Shown here piece after piece: positions 1 through 7,293 of a stretch of DNA of 8,718 nucleotides. The notes below the pieces were generated by a model. That model worked only from the letters and a program-made list of their open reading frames with translations. It ran no database searches and was not told where the DNA came from. The translations under genes and the position numbers were made by a program. The stretch's first letter is position 1; each line of letters begins with the position of its first letter. Source of the DNA: an uncultured euryarchaeote (GTDB lineage: Archaea > Thermoplasmatota > Poseidoniia > Poseidoniales > Thalassarchaeaceae); NCBI GenBank assembly GCA_937897085.1, contig CALCOR010000354.1, positions 1-8,718 of the forward strand, written 5' to 3'.

Positions 1-639
1 AACTCCGAGCGCGAACTCCTTCTTGCCGTCGACATGAATCAGGCCGCGGGCTCCGGCTTCACGTTCGATGATCGCATCGACCTGCAGGACCACGTCGAGA
101 ATCGCTTGGAACTCGTCCTCTGTGAGGTTGGAGATGTGCAACGCCTCCTCACGGTCGAGCAACCTATCATACGCCTCGAATTTGGTTGACACCTCGAGAT
201 ATGGATCGGGCAACTTCACCCCTTCCTCGATCTGTGTGCCGGGCTCGAATCCGAACTCCTCGACGCCGACCTTTCCATCGGTGTAGCGCTTGTAGGCGGA
301 ACCGACCAGGTAGTGGCGGCAGATGACCTCGAGCGGGACGAACACGTTCTCCATGTCGCGGGGGATGGCCCCGGGTTCACGAATGACCGTCATCTTGCGC
401 GCGAGGCAGCGGTCAGGCGCGTGCATGTCGATCGTGTGGGTGTCACAGATGCCTTCCTTCTCCACTAGTTCGAACCAGTGACAGGAGGTGCGGTTGAGGC
501 TCTCACCCTTGCGTGGCACGAGGCTCGGGATGATCTGGTCGTAGACTGAAATCTGGTCGGTGTAGCGGAACTCGAGGACGTCCGGGTCATCGGTACTCCA
601 GACCTGCTTCACCTTTCCCGAATAGAGCAGTTCTCCCAT
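1..639 (-). CDS. purC: Phosphoribosylaminoimidazole-succinocarboxamide synthase (SAICAR synthetase), 3' end cut by the window
   Basis: This cytosolic enzyme of de novo purine synthesis joins CAIR to aspartate using ATP, forming SAICAR. I translated the minus strand and obtained 213 open codons running off base 1, so the C-terminus is missing. The N-terminus reads MGELLYSGKVKQVW, the nucleotide-binding opening of the family. The signature EVICRHYLVGSAYKRY lies at residues 104-119, a PDPYLEVSTK segment (the usual LP.P...STK) at 145-153, and HVDGKKEF, the D-x-K-x-E-F motif, at 202-209. I chose the ATG at 639 because family members begin this way; an in-frame GTG at 654 would add only five residues. 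There is no strong Shine-Dalgarno site before it. It follows the upstream gene by 49 bases with no TATA-like box in the gap, so it may be co-transcribed. The family call is firm; operon membership is inference. Confidence 0.95.
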   Translation of the reverse strand, partial: MGELLYSGKVKQVWSTDDPDVLEFRYTDQISVYDQIIPSLVPRKGESLNRTSCHWFELVEKEGICDTHTIDMHAPDRCLARKMTVIREPGAIPRDMENVFVPLEVICRHYLVGSAYKRYTDGKVGVEEFGFEPGTQIEEGVKLPDPYLEVSTKFEAYDRLLDREEALHISNLTEDEFQAILDVVLQVDAIIEREAGARGLIHVDGKKEFALGV

Positions 640-688
640 GTGAGGTGGGCCCACGCGAGCCGCCCTTCATTGTTGGGCTGTGTCTTGG

Positions 689-1336
689 TCACCCGTGTGA
701 GCGCAGAAGTATCCCGCAGTCACGTCTGAGCGCGGCTCTTGAAATGGTGACCAGATGACGGACGATGTCGTTGACTCCTCCGTCGTGCGGCTCGTCGGCG
801 TTGACGACGAAGCGGCCGTTGGTCAGCAGTTGCACCAACTCTGTGAGTTCGTCGCATTCCAGCCAACCGTGGAGGCGCCCGACCGCAGATTGCTCGTAGC
901 GCTCGTGGCCGAGCAGGACACTGGAGAATCTACCCGCCAGCGCCAGCAGCAGGTCGTCGAGGATCTCGCCATCTTCTTCTGGTGAGGCGCACCATTCCAA
1001 CAGGTAGGAGAGCGGGTTGGCGTCACCCCACGGAAACCGCCCCAACCGGTCCCGGCTGAGGTCGCCACCGATGGAGATCGCCTGACCCGTCTCTTCTCTG
1101 GCCATCAGGGCGGTGAGCATGAGCGTGGCATCATCCCACTCTATCCCCGCTCTGCCAACGGATGTGTCTGCACCTTGGGACTCGAGGTCTGCGGCGAGGT
1201 GGGAGTCTCCATCGAGGAGGTCCTTGAAGGCAGAATCGTCGCCAGCATCGGCGGATTCTAGGGCTTCCACAAGTGCTGGCGCAAGCCCGTTGCGGATGGA
1301 CGTGAACGTGTGGAAGGCGGGAGTCGAGGTGACCAT
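689..1336 (-). CDS. Hypothetical soluble acidic protein, 215 aa, coupled to the surface-protein gene
   Basis: I do not recognise this protein. It has no signal peptide and no membrane segment, so it is probably cytosolic. It is acidic and looks mostly alpha-helical: Asp/Glu-rich in residues 20-60, with amphipathic leucine-rich stretches at about 108-145 (LSYLLEWC, ILDDLLLALAGRF) and 155-172 (LHGWLECDELTELVQLL), and a basic end near 194-212. Cysteines at 116, 161 and 207 form no zinc pattern. The frame is open as far as 1399, but the ATG at 1336 is chosen because GGAGGT sits 7 bases before it and it begins 4 bases after the stop of the upstream gene, typical of translational coupling. Stoichiometric co-expression with the 1901-residue surface protein suggests a partner of its cytoplasmic tail, but that is inference. 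That the ORF is a real gene is supported by the ribosome site and tight spacing. Confidence 0.75.
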   Translation of the reverse strand: MVTSTPAFHTFTSIRNGLAPALVEALESADAGDDSAFKDLLDGDSHLAADLESQGADTSVGRAGIEWDDATLMLTALMAREETGQAISIGGDLSRDRLGRFPWGDANPLSYLLEWCASPEEDGEILDDLLLALAGRFSSVLLGHERYEQSAVGRLHGWLECDELTELVQLLTNGRFVVNADEPHDGGVNDIVRHLVTISRAALRRDCGILLRSHG

Positions 1337-1340
1337 CGGT

Positions 1341-4300
1341 TCAACCTCCGCGGTCCTCACGGCGGTCGCGCAATGAGCGCAACCGCTTCTCGAACTCATC
1401 GAGTATCACTTCCTCTTCCTCGGGTGCCTCGTCCACCTCGATGAGGCCCTCCTGCATCTCTGAGATCGCTTCCTCGTCGACTTCCTCCACCGGTACTGGC
1501 TCCTCCTCGTCGCCTTCGATGTGCATCTCGCCACCGTAGTCGACGGATCGGCTCCGCTTCGGCTTCTTCTCAGGAGCGGGTTGCGTGCGTGCCTTAGCGG
1601 CCGACTTGGTTCTCTTCGCTTGTCGCGTCCGCTTTCGTTTCGGTCGCGGCTGGATGAACCCTGCGAGCCACAGGGCGGCGAGCAGCACTACGGCCGCCCC
1701 GGTGCCGATCACCCAGTCGTTCGTGAGCACGGCCACAGACGTTGGTTCGCGCAGCAAGAGCGAGGCCGTGTCATCTGAGGGGTCGTCATCGATGTCCCAC
1801 GGGGCGGCGCAGGCGAGGCGGGCGACGAGTGGTTCGTCGGAGTCTATCGGCGGGCGGTCGAGTGTGAGTTTCGGTGAAATCTCCACTGTCATGTTCACCC
1901 TGTGGATGCTGCTCCATTCCGCTTGGGTGAGCGTCAAGGTGCACACTGCGTCGCTGAGCAGCTGGTGGTTGCTGCGATGGATGAGCACGCTCACTTCGGT
2001 GTCATCATCGCTCTGTTCGAGAGTCAATCCGATGTTCCATCCGCTCTGTCGCTCGATGATCGTGGTCTCGGCGCGAGTGACCAGCATTCCGGCGCCGTCG
2101 AACACGAGCACCTCGATTTCATGCACTCCCGCTGGTGGGTCCCAATCCAGCGCGCTGATGTTGAACGACTGCATCTGGTTGGCGAGGGTCCTCCCGCTCA
2201 CCTGGTCGATGATTGTGCCATCAGACATGCGCAGCAGCGCGGTCCAGTCGAAATCGGCGCTGCCGTTTCCAATCTGACAGGTTGCCATCGGGACGGTGCG
2301 GTTGCTCGCCAGCGTGCAGGATGCTGAGCGAATCGGGCGCACGCTCGCGTGCGATTCGTAGGCGAGGGACACGGAACCGCTGCTTGTGGAGAGGGTCAGC
2401 AGGCCATTCGTCTGGTCGGCCACTGGCAGCAGCCACCCGTCTCCGTGCGCTTCCAGAAGGCCGATTTGTTGGTCGGCTACCGCTTGGATGCCTGCCCCAT
2501 GGAACCTCAGCACGTGGGAATCCCCCGTGACTCCCCACATAATCGGGCTGGTGGCCCATGCGTGGGTGCTGGATACGACTGTGACATCGAGCACCCGCAC
2601 GTTGCCCGCTCCGTCGGTGAGCCTGATCTGTACGGAGACGTTTGAGCCGTCCCAATCGCCAGCGGGCACCAGATCCACAGGCAGGCCGCGCACTTCCCCC
2701 CAAGCGAGCGTGATGTCCGCCTCACTCGGCTGCCATCCCTGTGGAAGTCCGGACAGTTCGACATGAATCGGATTGGGAGCGTTCCCGGTATTCGCCAGCG
2801 AGATGCGCACATGGCCTCCATCAGGAGAGACGAGCCACTGCTCCCAATCGCCCGCCGGCATCGACGCCTGGAAGTCGAGTATCGGTCTGATCCGGACTGG
2901 CAGGATGGTCTCTCCCACGCCGCTGCCATCTCCATTACGGGCACGTACCGTCAGTTCGACTGCTGGACCTGACTGAGCTCCTTCTGGGGGTGTTACCAGC
3001 AGATTCAGCACCGCTGTTTCACCCGGTTCGAGCACGGGAAGTGACTCGTCAGCACTCACGTTCCAACCGAAACCATCGATTGCTGCAGTGATGAACGGCG
3101 CAGAGGGCTGGTTCCCCCGCTGTTCGACGATCAGCGAGATGTTGGAACCACCCGGTTCAACATCGAGGTCGCCTCCGGCCGAGAACACCTTCCATGCGGG
3201 TCGGTGGCTGACCTCGAGCGTCACCGTGAACTGTCCGAGCGAGATGCCGCCCGCCTCCAGTTCCAAGGTCAACTCCGAGGTGGTGCCGTTCCAAGCCAGA
3301 CTTGGGACATCCACCGAGATGGTGAGTTGTTCGGAGGTGTTCACCGCGAGTTCCTGAGTCGTATCATCGGTCGCAGTCCAGGCTGTGTCGCTGTCATTGC
3401 CGGTGGGCGTGACCACGAGCGTGCTCGAGATGGACAACGTATCCGGGAAGTTACCGATGTTGGTGGCCGTGAGCGTCAGGTCGGTCGTCCCGTCAGGCTG
3501 GATGAACAGTTCAGCAGCTCCCAGGTGGGTGCTGCCAGCGTGTGTAAGGCTCAGATTCCAGCGATGGTCCTGGCGCGCCTCCACCTGAATGACCGCGGTG
3601 GCGCGCACCGCTACATCCCCTTGTGAGTGGAGTTCGAATTCGATGAGCATGCCCTGCCGCGCAGGTGTGTCATCCGGAAGCGTGACCTGCACCGGAACCT
3701 GTCGCAGACCCGCAGCACCGATGCTGTACGTGGGTGAGGGGATCGAAAAAGTGACCCCGGAGTCGTCGCTGAAGTTCGCATTGGGCTTGACCGACCCGGT
3801 GAGGTTGTAGGTGTCAGGGCCGTTGCCTGGGTTCTCCAATCGTAGCACGAACCATCCCGGCTCGGTCACGTTGAGCAGCACTGGCTCTGTGGTCGGGTCG
3901 ATGATCTGTAGCGAGGCGCGATGCACCTGCAACACACGAAGCGAGAATTCGAGGTCGTGGGAACTGCGATTCGCCTCCACGGCGCTGAACGGATGGAACA
4001 GGGGCGGGGCGTCAACAGGGAGGTCGAGGGTCAATCCACCGCTGACGGTGGTGCCCGCCGCGCCTGTGGCTGTGAGTGTGCCTCCGACCAGGTTGAGGGC
4101 GCCTGACGCGCTCCATGTCCATCCCGACTGGAGCATGCCGGAGGATGCCAGGTCCCATTCAAGTTCAGAGACCCCTGCTGGGATGGCGATGTCGGCACTC
4201 CATTGCAGTCCATTGGCAGGTACACTCCTGATGTTAGGTGGAGACATCCGAACTGCGTTTGCGTTGAAGGTGAGCGTCATCGAACGACAGACCTCGTCAT

Positions 4301-7046
4301 CACCGGTGCCGATGCAGATCGTGAGCGTAGTCGAGACGTTCTCTCCAAGTCCCACCGTCGAAGGGACTGGCAGGCGGGCGAGTAACTCTCTCTGTTCACC
4401 GGGTGCGAGGGTGAGGATGTTCACCTCCCCAGTGTCGTCGTGAAGGGTGAGGTTGCTTCCCCACGCCGTTGGGTCCCATGCCCTGTCGGTCACCGTCTCC
4501 TGTGCGTTGCCGAGATTCTCCACCAGCAGCCATGCCTCGGCGTACCCTCCAGGTAGTCCCATCCCTGAACTGACGCTCGTTCCATAGGGGCCACGCATCG
4601 ACAGGCCCCGGGTGCGGTTCGCCTCGATTGGAAGAAGACTGGTGTAACTGATGTTGGTATCACTGTCGAGAGTCATCGTCAGCGAGATCGAGCCTGCATC
4701 CGAGCCGAGCGCCTCCTCGGGAGCGGACACCTCGAGCACCATCTCCCAGGTCTGCTCCGCCTCGATGTGCACTCCACTGGAGCCGCCGGGAGTGATCTCG
4801 TTCACTGTCCAGTTCTGCGGCAGTCCGGTTGGGTCGACAGACAGAGTCCACTCACCGGCCAGTCGCCCGGTGGATGTGACCATCAGAATCGTCTGGATGC
4901 TGGAGTCTGGATCGACCCTGACAGGGTCCGCAGGAATGGCGATCGACACAGCGTATGGCTCGACTATAATCAGCGGAATGGTCTGCTCATCGTTGTCATA
5001 GCGCGCTTGGGTGATGTTGGTGTGCGGATCGAGTTCGATGCGCGCCGTATGGCTACCCAGTGGCGCGCTGAGATCGATGCTGAAGCTGGCGAAGTCCCCA
5101 TTGCCGGTCGGTGAGACTGGATCGAGTGAGTCGATGCGTTCACGGTGGATCTCGGCACCGTCCCAGTAGAGTACCGCGTCCACCGCGGCGTCGGTCGTTT
5201 CGGTGCCGACGTTCTCCACATAGGCGGTCAGTGTGAACGTCTCGTCCGGATCCGGATGGCTCGGATTGAACTGAATGCCGCGACCGTCTACGAACGGACG
5301 CACGTCGGCGCGCGCACGCGAGACGAGCATGTCACCGATGAGCACGTCGAGGGCTCCGTCTCCGTCGATGTCAGCCAGTGCCGGCGCTGCCCATGTCCGG
5401 TGAGGGAGTGACAGTTCGGTGACCCAACCTTGGCCGATGCCCGCTTGGGTGCCGGTGTCCCCCTCCCATGCCCATAGTTTCTGACCGAAAGCGAGCAGGA
5501 TGTCCGGCTGGTCCTGACCATCGAGATCCAAGGAGAATGGGGGTGAGACAGCGATTTCGTCGTTCAGGTTTCCTCCACCACGGTCAAGCACATGTGACCA
5601 CGCCTTCGTCGGAGATTGACCCTCGGTAAGGTCGTGACAACCCACCATGCCATGCCTGTCGGCATCCACACGATACCAGGTGGCCCAACAGACTCGGTCA
5701 TGCACTCCGTCGTCATCCTTGTCTACAGGATGCGGAGGTGCGTCTGCGAAGCCATTGCTGGCGCGGAACTCCCACAGCATCGTGCCATCGATGATGTCCC
5801 GGCCCTGGTATTCGGCACCATCACCAGTGCCACCACCGTCGACGTCGGAAGGAATGGTCACGATCATCTCGGGGAGCGGATCGCCATCCAACTGAGCCAA
5901 CACCGGACCCGGGAGCCGGATGTGCGGTGTGTCGGTGTTTCCATCGAGGTTGTTCAGCGTCTTGCCCCCCCATTGAGGCGCACCGCTGGCGCCGTTGAGG
6001 CGCCAGAGCCACATGTTCCCGTCATCGGGATCGATGGTGGTGAGCAGCACGGCGGAGTTGGTGTCGTCAATCTGCACCCACGCTGCGTCGGAAGGGATTT
6101 CCCCATTGTCCAGAGTCACCTCCCAGAGGGGGTCGGGTGGGCCACCAGAGACTAGTGGGATGGCGGCTATGACCGGTTGTTCGTTTGCCTCGTTGACCAA
6201 TGAGAGCACAACCTCTGGCGAGCCGTCCAGCAGCAGGTCAGCGATGAGCAACTGTGTTCCTATCTTGTGGTTGGCCCAGAAGTACGGAGAGGTCGTGGTG
6301 ATGGCGAGGTCCGGGTCACTCCACTGCCACAGCCGTTCGCTGGTGTGCCCCCCGCTATTCCAGCCTGCATCGTTGCAGGAGAGACTAGGCGACCAGAGTT
6401 CCAGGGTGAAGGTCCCTTGAGCATCGTAGGCTACGACGATCTCCATTCTTCCATCATCGTCCACATCCACGAGCGCTGGTGCCGCCTTCACCGGGTCAGT
6501 GGCACCGAGGTCCACCTGCCAGGCGGTTCGAGAATCATCTCCGTCGACGATCTTCAGGATGGAGTGCATGCTTCCGCCGACATCCTGCTGATGGACGAAC
6601 ACTGGCATCAGTCTGTCACCAGCGCATCTCTCGAACGCCTCCCCGGTGACGTTGATGCTGGCGGAGAAGTCGCCGACCGGGACAGCCAGTGAGTCGACTC
6701 CGTAATCCTCGGCACCATAGTGGCGCCAGTTGAGTGCAGGCTCGTCGATAGTGGCCAGGGTGGTCACTGCGGACACCTGTCCCTCACCCGGGCCGCCGGT
6801 GGTGGAATGGGCTGGTGCGCTCATGTTCCGCGAACCGTAGCGACCGAACTGTGGCCAGTCCTGTTCGCCGTCTATCCACGGAGTCTGCCCGCTGCGGGCA
6901 GCGGAATCAGAACCGTCAGAGAGGACGCTTCTTCCCGGTTCCACGTATGCCGCCACAATGCAGATCTGTAACAGCATCAGGAGGGAGAGCAACAGTGCTA
7001 TGGGAGCCTTTGAGTCCCGTGGATGGCTACGCCCAGCGATACGCAC
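1341..7046 (-). CDS. Giant secreted type I membrane protein: FG-GAP/VCBS-like propeller, CARDB domain, Ig-like repeats, TM anchor, charged cytoplasmic tail
   Basis: This is a 1901-residue cell-surface protein of unknown ligand. Residues 1-34 are a signal peptide: basic start, hydrophobic core at 15-33 and cleavage plausibly near VAA/Y. Six Asp-rich FG-GAP/VCBS-like blades follow, at about 186-207, 265-283, 381-398, 440-455, 502-521 and 553-572 (for example ALADIDGDGALDVLIGD), suggesting a calcium-binding beta-propeller. A CARDB-type domain spans about 580-697. Ig-like/NEW3-type beta-sandwich repeats with N-x-GN turns follow (VENLGN 842, LENPGN 1070, ATNIGN 1195, LANTGN 1417). More divergent beta-rich sequence, with cysteine pairs 1577/1590 and 1702/1746, leads to a membrane helix at about 1778-1798. 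The tail is strongly basic (1801-1834), then acidic (1840-1885), then a short charged helix. I count about 23 N-x-S/T sequons, fitting archaeal N-glycosylation. The GTG start at 7046 is the only in-frame choice that keeps the signal peptide. Adhesion, sensing or polymer binding are possible roles; none is shown. Confidence 0.88.
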   Translation of the reverse strand: MRIAGRSHPRDSKAPIALLLSLLMLLQICIVAAYVEPGRSVLSDGSDSAARSGQTPWIDGEQDWPQFGRYGSRNMSAPAHSTTGGPGEGQVSAVTTLATIDEPALNWRHYGAEDYGVDSLAVPVGDFSASINVTGEAFERCAGDRLMPVFVHQQDVGGSMHSILKIVDGDDSRTAWQVDLGATDPVKAAPALVDVDDDGRMEIVVAYDAQGTFTLELWSPSLSCNDAGWNSGGHTSERLWQWSDPDLAITTTSPYFWANHKIGTQLLIADLLLDGSPEVVLSLVNEANEQPVIAAIPLVSGGPPDPLWEVTLDNGEIPSDAAWVQIDDTNSAVLLTTIDPDDGNMWLWRLNGASGAPQWGGKTLNNLDGNTDTPHIRLPGPVLAQLDGDPLPEMIVTIPSDVDGGGTGDGAEYQGRDIIDGTMLWEFRASNGFADAPPHPVDKDDDGVHDRVCWATWYRVDADRHGMVGCHDLTEGQSPTKAWSHVLDRGGGNLNDEIAVSPPFSLDLDGQDQPDILLAFGQKLWAWEGDTGTQAGIGQGWVTELSLPHRTWAAPALADIDGDGALDVLIGDMLVSRARADVRPFVDGRGIQFNPSHPDPDETFTLTAYVENVGTETTDAAVDAVLYWDGAEIHRERIDSLDPVSPTGNGDFASFSIDLSAPLGSHTARIELDPHTNITQARYDNDEQTIPLIIVEPYAVSIAIPADPVRVDPDSSIQTILMVTSTGRLAGEWTLSVDPTGLPQNWTVNEITPGGSSGVHIEAEQTWEMVLEVSAPEEALGSDAGSISLTMTLDSDTNISYTSLLPIEANRTRGLSMRGPYGTSVSSGMGLPGGYAEAWLLVENLGNAQETVTDRAWDPTAWGSNLTLHDDTGEVNILTLAPGEQRELLARLPVPSTVGLGENVSTTLTICIGTGDDEVCRSMTLTFNANAVRMSPPNIRSVPANGLQWSADIAIPAGVSELEWDLASSGMLQSGWTWSASGALNLVGGTLTATGAAGTTVSGGLTLDLPVDAPPLFHPFSAVEANRSSHDLEFSLRVLQVHRASLQIIDPTTEPVLLNVTEPGWFVLRLENPGNGPDTYNLTGSVKPNANFSDDSGVTFSIPSPTYSIGAAGLRQVPVQVTLPDDTPARQGMLIEFELHSQGDVAVRATAVIQVEARQDHRWNLSLTHAGSTHLGAAELFIQPDGTTDLTLTATNIGNFPDTLSISSTLVVTPTGNDSDTAWTATDDTTQELAVNTSEQLTISVDVPSLAWNGTTSELTLELEAGGISLGQFTVTLEVSHRPAWKVFSAGGDLDVEPGGSNISLIVEQRGNQPSAPFITAAIDGFGWNVSADESLPVLEPGETAVLNLLVTPPEGAQSGPAVELTVRARNGDGSGVGETILPVRIRPILDFQASMPAGDWEQWLVSPDGGHVRISLANTGNAPNPIHVELSGLPQGWQPSEADITLAWGEVRGLPVDLVPAGDWDGSNVSVQIRLTDGAGNVRVLDVTVVSSTHAWATSPIMWGVTGDSHVLRFHGAGIQAVADQQIGLLEAHGDGWLLPVADQTNGLLTLSTSSGSVSLAYESHASVRPIRSASCTLASNRTVPMATCQIGNGSADFDWTALLRMSDGTIIDQVSGRTLANQMQSFNISALDWDPPAGVHEIEVLVFDGAGMLVTRAETTIIERQSGWNIGLTLEQSDDDTEVSVLIHRSNHQLLSDAVCTLTLTQAEWSSIHRVNMTVEISPKLTLDRPPIDSDEPLVARLACAAPWDIDDDPSDDTASLLLREPTSVAVLTNDWVIGTGAAVVLLAALWLAGFIQPRPKRKRTRQAKRTKSAAKARTQPAPEKKPKRSRSVDYGGEMHIEGDEEEPVPVEEVDEEAISEMQEGLIEVDEAPEEEEVILDEFEKRLRSLRDRREDRGG
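1344..1349 (-). promoter_or_regulatory. Shine-Dalgarno site that fixes the start of the 215-aa gene
   Basis: On the minus strand GGAGGT lies 7 bases before the ATG at 1336. The same six bases encode the final two glycines of the upstream surface protein and run directly into its TGA stop, so a ribosome finishing that protein stands on the initiation site of the next. This rules for the ATG at 1336 over the in-frame starts further upstream. Confidence 0.75.
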
Positions 7047-7053
7047 GAACCAT
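7027..7053 (-). other. Possible eight-codon mini-ORF overlapping the start of the surface-protein gene
   Basis: An ATG at 7053 opens MVRAYRWA and stops at TAG (7029-7027), out of frame with the GTG start at 7046, which lies inside it. The purine-rich GGAAAGG is 4 bases before this ATG but 11 before the GTG, so it is better placed for the ATG. This could be a leader peptide whose translation reaches the GTG start by re-initiation, a chance ATG, or the trace of a frameshift near the 5' end of the large gene. Sequence alone cannot tell these apart. Confidence 0.25.
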
Positions 7054-7069
7054 GGTGCCTTTCCGTCCC
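7051..7069 (-). repeat. Copy A of a GGGACGGRRRGG...CATG element
   Basis: Read on the minus strand this is GGGACGGAAAGGCACCATG. It matches copy B (7250-7233, minus strand) with one substitution and one single-base indel over 18-19 bases. It lies 4 bases before the GTG start of the surface-protein gene and includes its purine-rich ribosome-site candidate. Confidence 0.55.
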
Positions 7070-7121
7070 CTCTTCAACCTTGAGTCGAGACGCGACGGAC
7101 AGAGCAGCGTTTGCCTCGCGT

Positions 7122-7139
7122 GTGACCCTACCGGGTCAC
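7122..7139. promoter_or_regulatory. Perfect inverted repeat, candidate operator
   Basis: GTGACCC and GGGTCAC flank a 4-base centre. If the TATA-like site at 7156-7162 serves the leftward gene, transcription would start roughly 25 bases away, near 7134, inside this palindrome. A dimeric regulator bound here could block initiation or promoter escape for the surface-protein unit. The palindrome is seen directly; its function as an operator is inference. Confidence 0.4.
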
Positions 7140-7155
7140 GTGTTCACTCACAGGG

Positions 7156-7162
7156 CTTAAAT
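7156..7162. promoter_or_regulatory. TATA-like box, possibly shared by both divergent transcripts
   Basis: CTTAAAT on the plus strand (ATTTAAG on the minus) is the only AT-rich heptamer in an otherwise G+C-rich intergenic region. As an archaeal TATA box for the rightward operon it would place the start near 7185, giving a leader of about 108 bases that contains the 7220-7250 hairpin. For the leftward gene it would place the start near 7134. The near-symmetry of the site allows either orientation. No transcript data support it. Confidence 0.35.
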
Positions 7163-7219
7163 GGGGGCGGACGGTCGGCGGCTCGCTGGGAACCTCTCCT
7201 CTGGAGGCACCGCCGATGA

Positions 7220-7250
7220 GGGACGGGAGGGTCATGTGCCCTTCCGTCCC
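7220..7250 (+). promoter_or_regulatory. 12-bp stem-loop in the presumed rpo7 leader
   Basis: GGGACGGGAGGG (7220-7231) pairs with CCCTTCCGTCCC (7239-7250) around the 7-base loop TCATGTG: eleven Watson-Crick pairs and one G-U. In RNA this would be very stable. It ends 28 bases before the rpo7 Shine-Dalgarno. It lacks a following T-run, so it does not resemble an intrinsic terminator. The left arm is an inverted relative of copies A and B of the repeated element, so the site could equally act as a DNA palindrome for a protein dimer. Confidence 0.55.
7233..7250 (-). repeat. Copy B of the GGGACGGRRRGG...CATG element
   Basis: On the minus strand this reads GGGACGGAAGGGCACATG, in the same orientation as copy A at 7069-7051. 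It forms the right arm of the 7220-7250 hairpin, whose left arm is a third, inverted occurrence (GGGACGGGAGGGTCATG on the plus strand). Confidence 0.55.
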
Positions 7251-7293
7251 GGCGGGCGTCTTCTGAGGTGGGCGGACTGGGAGGCACACAGAG

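Larger units (their letters stand above)
7047..7293. promoter_or_regulatory. Divergent intergenic control region between the surface-protein unit and the rpo7 operon
   Basis: These 247 bases hold no convincing gene. They must contain the promoters of both the leftward giant gene and the rightward rpo7 operon. In order they contain a GGGACGGAAAGG element next to the giant gene's start, a palindrome with 7-base arms (7122-7139), the only TATA-like AT-rich stretch (7156-7162), a strong hairpin (7220-7250) that includes a second copy of the element, and the rpo7 Shine-Dalgarno GGGAGG (7279-7284), 9 bases before its ATG. A 50-codon minus-strand reading frame entering from rpo7 crosses the region, but I do not regard it as a gene. 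Confidence 0.7.

Noticed and set aside
640..654. GTG start for purC at 654
   Set aside because: It would add five residues not seen in the family, whose members begin at the position of the ATG at 639.
645..654. Perfect 10-base palindrome GTGGGCCCAC just before purC
   Set aside because: Several 10-base palindromes are expected by chance in a window of this size, and nothing else marks it as regulatory.
1337..1399. Upstream extension of the 215-aa gene to an ATG at 1399
   Set aside because: The extension would overlap the end of the giant gene by 59 bases and has no ribosome site, whereas the ATG at 1336 has an ideal one.
1585..2277. Plus-strand open frame of 230 codons inside the giant gene
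   Set aside because: It is antisense to a well-supported coding region, has no ribosome site or family resemblance, and has Ser/Arg-rich low-quality composition typical of antisense frames in G+C-rich genes. The same applies to the plus-strand frames at 3811-4443, 5616-6155 and others.
6954..6974. Lipobox in the signal peptide of the giant protein (Cys near residue 29)
   Set aside because: The residue before the cysteine is Ile and the one before that is Gln, which does not fit a lipobox, and the protein already has a C-terminal membrane anchor.
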